Source: Colimorpha sp002372855 (GTDB lineage Bacteria; Bacteroidota; Bacteroidia; Bacteroidales; P3). From it: DNA of 45,740 nucleotides. This document shows, in pieces, positions 32,853 to 40,251 of the stretch. The stretch spans positions 1 to 45,740 of the forward strand of contig CAMOOR010000011.1 of the NCBI GenBank assembly GCA_946621635.1, read 5' to 3'. The notes beneath the pieces were generated by a model. It had not been told where the DNA came from and made no database searches. It saw only the letters and a list, made by a program, of their open reading frames with translations. The position numbers were made by a program, and so were the translations under genes. How positions within the stretch are numbered: the first letter of the stretch is position 1; the number at the start of each line of letters is the position of its first letter.

Positions 32853-33815
32853 TCAGTATTTTAAGATGACGACACCCGATACGAATCCAGCGCCGAAAGC
32901 GCTCATTAGGATGGTGTCGCCACGTTTGATATGTCCTTCGCGGATTCCTTCGTCGAGCAGCAGGGGGATGCTGGCCGAGCTGGTGTTGCCAAAGCGCTGC
33001 ACGTTGGTGGGGAATTTCTCCTGCGGCTGTTTCAGGTTCTCGCGGATGGCTTCGTTGATTCGCAGATTGGCCTGGTGCAGCAGGAAATGGTCGATGTCGT
33101 CCAGCGTCAAACCTGCCGAGGCGGTAACCTCTGCTATGTCGCGTGCGGCCGAGGTGACGGCCATGCGGAAGACTTCGCGGCCTTTCATGACCAGGGGGCT
33201 GTGGGTGTCGATGCCTTCGCCGGTCTCGAAAGGGGTGGCTTCCATGGGGTTCTTGTACACGATGACGTCGGGCATCGGGATGGTGGTGAGTTTGCTGGCA
33301 ATGAGGCTGTCGCCCTTGGTCAGCACCACAGCGCCGGCGCCGTCGCCGAAGAGTACGGAGCAGTTGCGGTCGGTCCAGTCGCAGAAGCGAGTGCATTCCT
33401 CGGCTGCAACCAGGAGGATGTTGCGTGCGCGCCCGGTGGCGAGCAGTGCGTCGCATACATCGAGACTTTGCACAAAGCCGACACAAGCGGCGTTGACATC
33501 AAAAGTGGGGCAGAGGGGGCCTTTCATGCCGAGATTGCCCATGATGATGCTCGAAAGATGAGGTGTGACGTAAAGATTGGAGACGTTGGAGCAGATGATG
33601 TAGTCGATATCGTCTGGACAAAGGCCGGCCGATTCAATTGCTTGGGCCGCTGCCTCGGTGGCAAGGTCTTCGAATCTTTCGTCCGTGATAATATGGCGCG
33701 TCCTGATGCCTGTTCGTGTAGTAATCCATTCGTCACTGGTTTCGAGAAACTCCGACAGCATGTCGTTTGTGACGACTTTTTTGGGCAGTGCGCTTCCAGT
33801 TCCTATTATTTTCAT
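32853..33815 (-). CDS. fabH: Beta-ketoacyl-[ACP] synthase III
   Basis: The protein has 320 residues. It starts fatty-acid synthesis by joining acetyl-CoA (or a branched primer) to malonyl-ACP. The Cys-His-Asn triad is visible: Cys in FDVNAACVGFVQSLD (about 110), His in HFLLHQANLRINEAI (about 244) and Asn in RFGNTSSASIPLLL (about 274). SDEWITTRTGIRTRH near the start is family-typical. It is the first gene of the minus-strand fab cluster. A possible -7 element TTTCTTTG lies at 33842-33849, one base off consensus. The LytTR gene diverges from the same 144-bp gap. Confidence 0.96.
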   Translation of the reverse strand: MKIIGTGSALPKKVVTNDMLSEFLETSDEWITTRTGIRTRHIITDERFEDLATEAAAQAIESAGLCPDDIDYIICSNVSNLYVTPHLSSIIMGNLGMKGPLCPTFDVNAACVGFVQSLDVCDALLATGRARNILLVAAEECTRFCDWTDRNCSVLFGDGAGAVVLTKGDSLIASKLTTIPMPDVIVYKNPMEATPFETGEGIDTHSPLVMKGREVFRMAVTSAARDIAEVTASAGLTLDDIDHFLLHQANLRINEAIRENLKQPQEKFPTNVQRFGNTSSASIPLLLDEGIREGHIKRGDTILMSAFGAGFVSGVVILKY

Positions 33816-33901
33816 GTTAAAAATTATTAATTTTCGGGTTGCAAAGAAACGTTAAAATTTCTAAATATAAAAGTTAATTTAAGTAAATTGCACAATAATA
33901 T

Positions 33902-33949
33902 GGGTGAAAAGGCGTTATTTTGGGTGAAATTTGATTATTTTTGGCGAAA
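33902..33949 (+). promoter_or_regulatory. Three phased GGGTGAAA-type direct repeats before the LytTR gene
   Basis: GGGTGAAA (33902-33909), GGGTGAAA (33922-33929) and GGCGAAA (33943-33949) are spaced 20-21 bp apart. The last two are embedded in 17-bp direct repeats (33915-33931, 33935-33951). This is two helical turns, as seen for LytTR sites. Candidate autoregulatory operator. Confidence 0.45.
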
Positions 33950-33959
33950 TTGATAGAAA

Positions 33960-34856
33960 ATGAATACTGACCAGACGATAAATTTGCCAGCGATGGCGCG
34001 ATTTTTGACTTCGGGAGAGTCGAATTTGCTTTTCTTGGTTTTGTCCTTTTTGATGGGGGTAATACTGGTGGTTTTTGTCCAGCCGGTGGGGATTTTGGAT
34101 TATACGTCCTGTAATACCACACTTTCCCCGTTGGCTGTGGTGGCGTTGATGGCTGCCGGCGGCTATGCCATGGTGGCACTCAGCCGCGGCGTGCTGGTCC
34201 TCGTGTCACGGCGTAAGGAATTGTCGCTGTTTTGGTTGCTCATGTGGATGTCCATAGAGCTTATCCTCTGTGTTGCTGTCACGGTTATTATGGCATGGAG
34301 CATCAGTGGCGGAGGCAAGGTGCGTCTGGCTCCCTTGGCGGCGGATGTTTTGCTGGGCAATGTGACGGTATTCCTTATTCCCAATGTCATCACCTACCAG
34401 GCTTTCCGTCTGAAGGAGATGCGTATGGAACTGGTGTCATTGCGTCGCAAGTTTACCACTGATGCCCAGGCTGTTCCATCGGACCAAAGTATCAATTTCT
34501 ACGACAAGGGTGGTCGCCTGTCGTTCTCCACCCGCATCGCCAATGTGCTGTACATCGAAGCGGCGGACAACTATACCAACATCCACTATATCAACGAGGA
34601 AAAGGAAGATACTTTCATTCTCCACAACTCCCTCAAGGACCTCGAAAAAGAATATTCGGGTATCGGGCTGTTGCGTTGCCATCGTGGGTATATGGTCAAT
34701 GTGATGAATGTGAAACTGATGCGAAAGGAAAAGGGCAGCTTTGTACTTGAGTTGGCTTCCACTTCGAAGTCCATACCAGTCTCCAAGAGCTATGCCGCTG
34801 CCGTTACAAAACATTTCTCTTCCGACGGTGCATCCACGCCGATTTCCGAGGTCTGA
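33960..34856 (+). CDS. Membrane-bound LytTR DNA-binding regulator
   Basis: The protein has 298 residues. Four membrane segments (about 22-44, 58-80, 92-115, 125-145) are followed by a short coil (LKEMRMELVSLRRKF) and a LytTR domain (about 190-290). Visible LytTR motifs are VLYIEAADNYTNIHYIN, TFILHNSLKDLEKEY, LLRCHRGYMVNVMNVKLM and IPVSKSYAAAVTKHF. LytTR domains bind direct repeats as dimers. A membrane sensor fused to the output domain, without a kinase partner, suggests direct signalling from the membrane. It diverges from fabH, so the fab cluster or membrane state is a possible target; that is inference. Confidence 0.92.
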   Translation: MNTDQTINLPAMARFLTSGESNLLFLVLSFLMGVILVVFVQPVGILDYTSCNTTLSPLAVVALMAAGGYAMVALSRGVLVLVSRRKELSLFWLLMWMSIELILCVAVTVIMAWSISGGGKVRLAPLAADVLLGNVTVFLIPNVITYQAFRLKEMRMELVSLRRKFTTDAQAVPSDQSINFYDKGGRLSFSTRIANVLYIEAADNYTNIHYINEEKEDTFILHNSLKDLEKEYSGIGLLRCHRGYMVNVMNVKLMRKEKGSFVLELASTSKSIPVSKSYAAAVTKHFSSDGASTPISEV

Positions 34857-34871
34857 ATCAATAATTTTTCG

Positions 34872-34879
34872 TATCTTTG
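34872..34879 (+). promoter_or_regulatory. -7 element of the hypothetical gene at 34905
   Basis: TATCTTTG, 25 nt upstream of the ATG. The -33 region is weak. Confidence 0.6.
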
Positions 34880-34904
34880 CATCTGATTTTAATACTAAAG
34901 AATC

Positions 34905-35318
34905 ATGCAATTCAGACTTACCTATCACGAAATTAGCGATTTGATTGAACGCAAGGCTGGCCGTCGCCTTCCTATTATGTACGGTGGCCCCCATACTGTC
35001 CGCATCAGCTACGACGTCAATGTTCTTTTCAAAACGGCTAGCGTCGGCCTCGATTTGACTGTCGACGAAATCGACCAGGCTGGCAATATCTTCCTCTCAT
35101 ACAATGGTGGCGCGGGCATCGACTACATGGTTAAAATGGCCCTCAACCAGGCCAAAAACCAACAGGGGGGCGATATGATCGAGCTCCTTTCGGATAATCG
35201 CATCATGCTCCAGCTGAGCAAGAACGCCCAAGCCGGATCCCTGTTCAATCACATCACGCTGAAGGATATCTTCTTCGACGAACAGTTTGCCATCATCGAG
35301 TTCGAGCCGAAGCTGTAA
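34905..35318 (+). CDS. Conserved-looking hypothetical protein
   Basis: The protein has 137 residues with no signal peptide or membrane segment. I do not recognise the family. It starts MQFRLTYHEISDLIERKAGR and contains the beta-rich segment TVRISYDVNVLFKTASVGLD and a later QAGSLFNHITLKDIFF. Mixed alpha/beta content, a real promoter and normal codon use argue for a functional cytoplasmic protein. It is convergent with rlmH, the two stops being 1 nt apart. Confidence 0.85.
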   Translation: MQFRLTYHEISDLIERKAGRRLPIMYGGPHTVRISYDVNVLFKTASVGLDLTVDEIDQAGNIFLSYNGGAGIDYMVKMALNQAKNQQGGDMIELLSDNRIMLQLSKNAQAGSLFNHITLKDIFFDEQFAIIEFEPKL

Positions 35319-35319
35319 G

Positions 35320-35793
35320 CTATTGATTGTGATATCTCTCGTGGTGCAGGATGGTGAAAGCCCTGTAGAGCTGCTCCACGAAGAAGAGGCGCACCATCTG
35401 GTGGTTGAAGGTCATCTGCGACAGCGACACCTTATGCGTTGCTTTGGCATAGACGGCCGGTGAGAATCCGAAGGCGCCGCCGATGACGAACGCCAGTGTC
35501 CGTGTGCCTGCATTCATCTGTTTCTGAAGATAATCGGAGAATCCTACCGAGGTGTATTCCTTGCCATGTTCGTCGAGCAGCACCGTGCAGTCCACTTTCT
35601 CCAACTGTTTCAGTATCAACTGTCCTTCGCGCTCCTTGACCTCCTCGGCCGAAGCCTTTCCCAGGTTCTTCAGCGCTGGAATCACCACCAGCTCGAAATC
35701 GCAGTAGTGCTTCAGCCGCCCTACATACTCGTCGATGCCGGTCTGCAGGTAGGGGATATCGGTTTTGGATACAACTATCAATTTGATATTCAT
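35320..35793 (-). CDS. rlmH: 23S rRNA (pseudouridine1915-N3)-methyltransferase
   Basis: The protein has 157 residues, the usual RlmH length. It is a SPOUT-class enzyme that methylates pseudouridine 1915 of 23S rRNA in assembled ribosomes. MNIKLIVVSKTDIPYLQTGI, LVVIPALKNLG, TVLLDEHGKEYTSVGFSDYL, FVIGGAFGFSPAVY and SLSQMTFNHQMVRLFFVEQL are all typical, as is the terminal YRAFTILHHERYHNQ. Its ATG overlaps the TGA of the acyltransferase gene (ATGA), so translation is coupled. Confidence 0.97.
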   Translation of the reverse strand: MNIKLIVVSKTDIPYLQTGIDEYVGRLKHYCDFELVVIPALKNLGKASAEEVKEREGQLILKQLEKVDCTVLLDEHGKEYTSVGFSDYLQKQMNAGTRTLAFVIGGAFGFSPAVYAKATHKVSLSQMTFNHQMVRLFFVEQLYRAFTILHHERYHNQ

Positions 35794-36716
35794 ACGTGTA
35801 GAATCTTTTCTCCGAAGGGTATCCTGGAAAGGTATATGCAATGCAGTTCGGTTTTCTTTGCGCCGAACGAGCTATAAAAATGGCCCACGCCGGGGTCGGT
35901 CCCTCCTTCGAAGTCGAATGCTTCTGTCTTTCCGTAAAGGTCTGTCAGCATGGCCCATACCAGCGCAGTCATACAGTTGCGCAGGGCTTCGGGGCGCATG
36001 GCGGACATCAGTGCGTAGGCGCAGTGGCTGTCGTAGACCACAAAGCGGGCGGCCGTCAACGTGCCTTCGGCATCGCGCAGGCCGTAGAGCAACGCCTGTC
36101 CCCGGCCGAGGGCGGTGCCGCATACACGCTTTATGAAATCGCGGCTCAAAAGGTCGTGTCCGCTGCGACGTTCCCAGTAGGATGTGTGCAGGGCTGCAAA
36201 TTCGTCGGCTTCCACCTGTCTGTCAATGGTATATGCTTGCCTTACGGCCTCCAGTTGGCGCTTGCGTCCACGGTCGGCCAGCTGTGGCAGCTCCTCCGGT
36301 TTCGGCAGCGGGTCGAAGCGGTGGGTGAAACGTGTCGTGTGGTTGAATCCCTTCTTTTCGAATGCTTTCCAGTCCTCCACGCCCGGGGCGAAGCGTTGCA
36401 TGCAAAGCACGGCTTTCTGCCTGCGCAACCCTTCTGCCAGTGCCTCCAGAACCCAATGCTGCGAGTTGGCGTCCAGGGTTGGGTCAATCCAGGGACCGCC
36501 CCACGGCGTCAGCTGCGGCAGGAGGATATATTTGAGACCAAATTTCTTGCCATATAGAAATGGCAACGCTCCGCAGACCTTGCCGTGCCCTTTGCTGAGC
36601 AGCACGTCCCAGCGCTTGCCTGCGCAGACGGTCTCCATCCACCAATATTGCTGAAACAGAGGGATTCTCGCTCCCTCTGTTTCGCATATTTGGCGGTATG
36701 TTTCTTTGTCTGTCAC
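35790..36716 (-). CDS. FemAB/GNAT-like acyltransferase
   Basis: The protein has 308 residues and starts with GTG at 36716. The GTG overlaps the preceding TGA (GTGA), which fixes the start and indicates coupling. IPLFQQYWWMETVCAGKRWD and FLYGKKFGLKYILLPQLTPWGG near the N terminus match GNAT-fold proteins of the FemAB type. ALHTSYWERRSGHDLL, ALLYGLRDAEGTLTAARFVV and FDFEGGTDPGVGHFYSSFGA follow. Relatives transfer amino acids or acyl groups to cell-wall or lipid acceptors; the substrate here is unknown. It lies between an OmpA-like gene and rlmH in one minus-strand operon. Confidence 0.8.
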   Translation of the reverse strand: MTDKETYRQICETEGARIPLFQQYWWMETVCAGKRWDVLLSKGHGKVCGALPFLYGKKFGLKYILLPQLTPWGGPWIDPTLDANSQHWVLEALAEGLRRQKAVLCMQRFAPGVEDWKAFEKKGFNHTTRFTHRFDPLPKPEELPQLADRGRKRQLEAVRQAYTIDRQVEADEFAALHTSYWERRSGHDLLSRDFIKRVCGTALGRGQALLYGLRDAEGTLTAARFVVYDSHCAYALMSAMRPEALRNCMTALVWAMLTDLYGKTEAFDFEGGTDPGVGHFYSSFGAKKTELHCIYLSRIPFGEKILHV

Positions 36717-37660
36717 TGAATCTTGATGTTCACCCGGTTGTTCATGACGCGCCCCTCGTAGGTGCTGTTGTCGCCTATGGGGTCGGCGTCGCCCTTGGCG
36801 ATAATCTCGATGCGTGTGGCGTCGATGCCGCGGAGCAGGAGGGCCTTCTTCACCTCCATGGCACGCTGGCGCGAGATGCCGGTGATGTAGGCCTCAGTGC
36901 CCTGATTGTCAGCATAGCCGGAGAGCAGTACGCCCTTGCGGTCGTTGTCCTTCAGGTATTCGGCCAGTTCGTCCAGCACGGGATTCCACGAATCGAGGAG
37001 TGTGGCATCGTTGGGGAAGAACTTGATGTCGGGGAAGCTGTGGACTCCGGTGTCGGCGACGAAGATGCTTTTCTTCTTGCTGCCCAGGTAGATGAGCACG
37101 CCCACGTGGATGATGTCGTCGCCGCGCTGTTCGTTGTAGTAGTTGGCACCCTTGAAGTAGCGGTAGTCAATCTCCGCCACCTTGTACTGGGTCTTGTTTT
37201 TCATGCCCTTCTTCTTTTTCCAGTCTTCGAAGGCGTCCAGCGAGGCCTTGGCCTCCTCGCGGGCCTGCTTGTGGAGTTGCTCGCGCTGCTGGTGGTCGGT
37301 GATTTCGGGGTTGAGGGCGTAGATGGCGCAGAGCGTCATGGTGGCGCGCGAAACCTTCTCCAGGTAGTTCATCACGGGCTTGATTTCCTCGGGCCATGCG
37401 GGGTTGACGTCGGCCGTCAGGCCAGGAATGTCAATGTAGTTGAAGGGGCTGTAATAGACGTTGTTGTCTTTCGAACTGAAGTTGGTGAACTTGTCAAAAG
37501 TGGCATAGTCGGATTGGCGCACCTTCTGGCGGCCTTCCACATACATGGAGGTCGTCTTCTTGCCCTTGCGGGAGGTCTTTTTGTCTTTGCTTTGGGCCAT
37601 GGCGTCGACGCCACTGGCAACGAGTAGTCCGATGAGTATGAGGCTGACGATTCTTTTCAT
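36713..37660 (-). CDS. OmpA-family outer-membrane protein with short N-terminal region
   Basis: The protein has 315 residues. A signal peptide (MKRIVSLILIGLLVASGVDA) is followed by a basic stretch (SKDKKTSRKGKKT), a helical region of unknown fold (about 60-190, EAKASLDAFEDWKKKKGMKN) and an OmpA C-terminal domain (about 200-315). SWNPVLDELAEYLKDNDRKG, VLLSGYADNQGTEAYITGIS and GRVMNNRVNIKI form the peptidoglycan-binding fold. No N-terminal beta-barrel is apparent, so it may be a periplasmic wall-binding protein. Its stop overlaps the GTG start of the acyltransferase gene. ftsE ends 58 nt upstream. Confidence 0.88.
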   Translation of the reverse strand: MKRIVSLILIGLLVASGVDAMAQSKDKKTSRKGKKTTSMYVEGRQKVRQSDYATFDKFTNFSSKDNNVYYSPFNYIDIPGLTADVNPAWPEEIKPVMNYLEKVSRATMTLCAIYALNPEITDHQQREQLHKQAREEAKASLDAFEDWKKKKGMKNKTQYKVAEIDYRYFKGANYYNEQRGDDIIHVGVLIYLGSKKKSIFVADTGVHSFPDIKFFPNDATLLDSWNPVLDELAEYLKDNDRKGVLLSGYADNQGTEAYITGISRQRAMEVKKALLLRGIDATRIEIIAKGDADPIGDNSTYEGRVMNNRVNIKIQ

Positions 37661-37718
37661 ATTCTATTCTTGGGTTTTACTGTTCATTTAGTATCTTCTA
37701 AACGGCGAAACTTGCAAT

Positions 37719-38429
37719 TTATTGTGCAGCGTGTTCGGTATCCACCACGGTGCCGTTCTCGCACACCAGCACGCGGGCGGGGAACTTGTCGATCATCATG
37801 AAGTCGTGTGTCGAGATGAGCATGGTGGTGTGTGTCTGGCTGTTGATGTCGAGCAGGAGCTGCATGATTTCCGTCGAGGTGACGGGGTCGAGGTTGCCCG
37901 TGGGCTCGTCGGCCAGGATGAGGGCGGGATTGTTGATCAAGGCGCGGGCTATGCCTACGCGTTGCTGCTCGCCTTCAGACAGTTGCAGGGGGTTGGAGTA
38001 GGCCTTGTCGGCGATGCCCACAGCCACCAGCGTCTTCTCCACCTGGTTGCGTATCTCGTTCTTCTTCTTCCATCCCGTGGCGCGGAGAACGAACTCCAGG
38101 TTGGCAAACACATTGCGGTCCTCCAGCAGGCGGAAGTTCTGGAACACGATGCCGATGCGGCGGCGCAGCTGGGGGATGCGGCGGCGTTTGATGTTCACCA
38201 CGTCCATGCCGCATACCGTGGCGATGCCGCTGTCGATAGGACGGTCGGCGTAGAGGCTGCGCAGCAGCGAGGTCTTGCCGGCGCCGCTCTTGCCGATGAG
38301 GTAGGCGAACTCGCCCTCCTGCAGGTCTAGGTTCACACCCGTCAGCAGCATGCCGTTCTCATGGCTGATGGTGAGGTTTTCCAGGTGTACAATTGGTTGG
38401 TTTATAGGCTTGTCGGTGTTGCTTTCCAT
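37719..38429 (-). CDS. ftsE: Cell-division ABC transporter ATP-binding protein FtsE
   Basis: The protein has 236 residues. Walker A is LIGKSGAGKTSLLRSL (about 43), and the Q loop is GIVFQNFRLLEDRNVFANLE. The signature is LSEGEQQRVGIARAL, with Glu in place of the usual Gly, and Walker B is LILADEPTGNLDP. THDFMMIDKFPARVLVCENG is FtsE/LolD-like. With FtsX it forms an ATPase that controls cell-wall hydrolases at the septum; ftsX is not adjacent here. A LolD-type lipoprotein exporter is the alternative. Promoter TATTTTTG lies at 38455-38462. Confidence 0.88.
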   Translation of the reverse strand: MESNTDKPINQPIVHLENLTISHENGMLLTGVNLDLQEGEFAYLIGKSGAGKTSLLRSLYADRPIDSGIATVCGMDVVNIKRRRIPQLRRRIGIVFQNFRLLEDRNVFANLEFVLRATGWKKKNEIRNQVEKTLVAVGIADKAYSNPLQLSEGEQQRVGIARALINNPALILADEPTGNLDPVTSTEIMQLLLDINSQTHTTMLISTHDFMMIDKFPARVLVCENGTVVDTEHAAQ

Positions 38430-38454
38430 GTGAAATGTGTTATGCTTACAGGGT

Positions 38455-38462
38455 GCAAAAAT
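38455..38462 (-). promoter_or_regulatory. -7 element of the ftsE promoter
   Basis: TATTTTTG on the minus strand, 26 nt upstream of the ftsE start. Confidence 0.65.
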
Positions 38463-38746
38463 ACGAAAATAAATTGAAACATCTGAAAATAAATATAAAA
38501 AGTCTTAACATTGCCCTGTTGCCACCTGTATACCACCCTTCCGCCGGAAGGCTCGGTTTATTATATTTCCTTATCGTTTTACAATAAAAATTACTGATTT
38601 TCTAAAATATTATAAATCAGTACTGTTAACCTACCATCTTCTTCCCATCTTCTTACCACGTTCATACCCGCTTCCTACCATCCTCTTCTCCGGAAGAATT
38701 TGGTAGGTGGAGGGAGGGTAGAGCAAACAGCCTTCGGAGCCCTTTT
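38463..38746. other. Intergenic stretch with inverted repeat and pyrimidine-rich repeats
   Basis: No gene is seen. ACTGATTT (38593-38600) and AAATCAGT (38614-38621) form an inverted repeat with a 13-nt spacer. 38631-38693 holds repeated CTACCATCTTCTTCC-type units, and TGGTAGG near 38702 is complementary to their CCTACCA. Confidence 0.6.
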
Positions 38747-39970
38747 TTATTGCAGGAATGCTCTCAGGTTTCTTTTGGTGTCGTTGTTGAAAAAGCTGTG
38801 CAATGTGCTTACGAGGATGATGCCGTCGGGGTCGACAAGGAGGAAGCCGTGGTGGTGTTCGCGGGAATTGTAGAGAGTCGCGATTTGGTGGTCGGTGTCG
38901 ATGAAGACGGGAAAGTCGATGCCCGTGCTGTTGAGGCGTTCGGGGAGTTTGTGGAGTTCGTAGTCGGAGGAGTAGACGCCGATGAAGTTGATATCCTTGG
39001 CGCCGATGCTGTCGAGGAGTGAGCGCAGCTGGACTAGTTCGTCGCGGACGTTGTTGTTGATATCATATCCCCAGAAGTAGATGATGCTCATGCGTTTGGA
39101 ATGCAGCTGCTTGAATGAGGTGGGGAAAGGTTCGGACCAGTTGTTGGAACCCTCGATTTTGCGGATGGCGTTGCCCTTGAAGTCGAGCATGCGGTCGCTG
39201 GGATAGAAGTAGGGGGCGTGATTGTCCAGTCTGTATCGGATGGTTTGGGCAACCCATGGGTCGGTGGTGCGGAGAATGCTGTCGGCAAAGTCTTTTCTGG
39301 CCCAATTGTGGTCCATACCCAAAAGCTCATGTATCGCATATAATCCGAGGGGGTTATGTTCGTTGGCATGGTAGAGGTCCCATAGGCGGTTTGTCTTGTT
39401 CATCAATAGTTTGGCATAGTAATAGGTGATGGGTTTTTCCGTTGCCCAAACTTCTTCTATGCTATTGGGTTCGACTTGGCAACTGCGAATGTCTATCATG
39501 CGGCGGAGGGGGTCGTCGGGGGACGGTATCTCGGCGAGGTTCTGATTATAGTAGCCCTGCAGACGGTCGTTCAGCGGGGTGCCGCTGATGGTGGTGCATT
39601 CCAGTTTCCCATTCACATCGTGGAATTCCATGTGGATGGTGCCGGGTTCGAGGATAAGAATATCGTTGCCAATTATGGGGCTGTCCGAAAAACGTGGGCC
39701 GAGATAAGAGAAATAAAACTCTTGAGGATCATTGTCACCATGAACATCAAAGTTCGAAAGCCGGGGCTGATAGACGGAGTCTTCTATAATGAATTTGCCC
39801 TGTTTGATTTTGTCGCTCTTCATGGTGGGGCCGTATGAGAAAAGGATTACTCTTTTGCCGTCCCACTTCTTGCTGTCGATAGTGCCTTCGATTCTGATTT
39901 TTCCGCCCTGCGCCGCGGCAACGGCGGCCAGCATGAGGGCGAGGAAGAGGGTTGTGAGGTGTTTCTTCAT
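38747..39970 (-). CDS. Secreted thioredoxin-fold protein lacking the CXXC motif
   Basis: The protein has 407 residues. After a signal peptide (MKKHLTTLFLALMLAAVAAA) comes a DUF4369-like N-terminal beta domain (about 22-130, GKIRIEGTIDSKKWDGKRVI). A helical middle (about 130-270) and a C-terminal AhpC/TSA-type thioredoxin fold (about 285-407) follow. SIIYFWGYDINNNVRDELVQ occupies the place where active proteins have FWxxWCxxC, so both redox cysteines are missing. NFIGVYSSDYELHK and VFIDTDHQIATLYNSREHHH keep the rest of the fold. Family members usually reduce periplasmic disulfides; this one probably binds rather than reduces. It is a single gene with its own promoter. Confidence 0.85.
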   Translation of the reverse strand: MKKHLTTLFLALMLAAVAAAQGGKIRIEGTIDSKKWDGKRVILFSYGPTMKSDKIKQGKFIIEDSVYQPRLSNFDVHGDNDPQEFYFSYLGPRFSDSPIIGNDILILEPGTIHMEFHDVNGKLECTTISGTPLNDRLQGYYNQNLAEIPSPDDPLRRMIDIRSCQVEPNSIEEVWATEKPITYYYAKLLMNKTNRLWDLYHANEHNPLGLYAIHELLGMDHNWARKDFADSILRTTDPWVAQTIRYRLDNHAPYFYPSDRMLDFKGNAIRKIEGSNNWSEPFPTSFKQLHSKRMSIIYFWGYDINNNVRDELVQLRSLLDSIGAKDINFIGVYSSDYELHKLPERLNSTGIDFPVFIDTDHQIATLYNSREHHHGFLLVDPDGIILVSTLHSFFNNDTKRNLRAFLQ

Positions 39971-40017
39971 TGGTTTTAAGCGTTTTATGTTTGTTGTTTG
40001 GTTTGTGTATCGTTCTG

Positions 40018-40025
40018 CAAAGATA
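40018..40025 (-). promoter_or_regulatory. -7 element of the thioredoxin-fold gene promoter
   Basis: TATCTTTG on the minus strand, 48 nt upstream of the start at 39970; divergent from the trkA promoter. Confidence 0.65.
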
Positions 40026-40053
40026 GTGCTTTTTTAAAAAGAAAACAAATAAA

Positions 40054-40085
40054 TTTGGCCATGTCGGGCAAGTTGTGTATTTTTG
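40054..40085 (+). promoter_or_regulatory. Promoter of the trkA-trkH-trkH unit
   Basis: TTTG (40054-40057), 20-nt spacer, TATTTTTG (40078-40085). The leader to the ATG at 40252 is about 160 nt and filled with repeats. Confidence 0.8.
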
Positions 40086-40097
40086 CAGCCCGTTTTT

Positions 40098-40237
40098 GGA
40101 CGGCGAATGAGTTAATTGAACGACGAATGAATGGATTTTAACGGCGAATGAATCGAATTGTACGAATGCTACGCAGGGCAATTGGGAACGAATTACTCTA
40201 ATGCTACGCGGGACAATTTTGGACGAATTACGCTAAT
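40098..40237. repeat. Direct repeats in the trkA leader
   Basis: CG(G/A)CGAATGA occurs three times (near 40101, 40121, 40142). Two units of about 37 bp (40164-40200 and 40201-40236) follow, sharing AATGCTACGC, GGCAATT/GGACAATT and ACGAATTAC(T/G)CT. Confidence 0.75.
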
Positions 40238-40251
40238 AAAAATGTAAGAAA

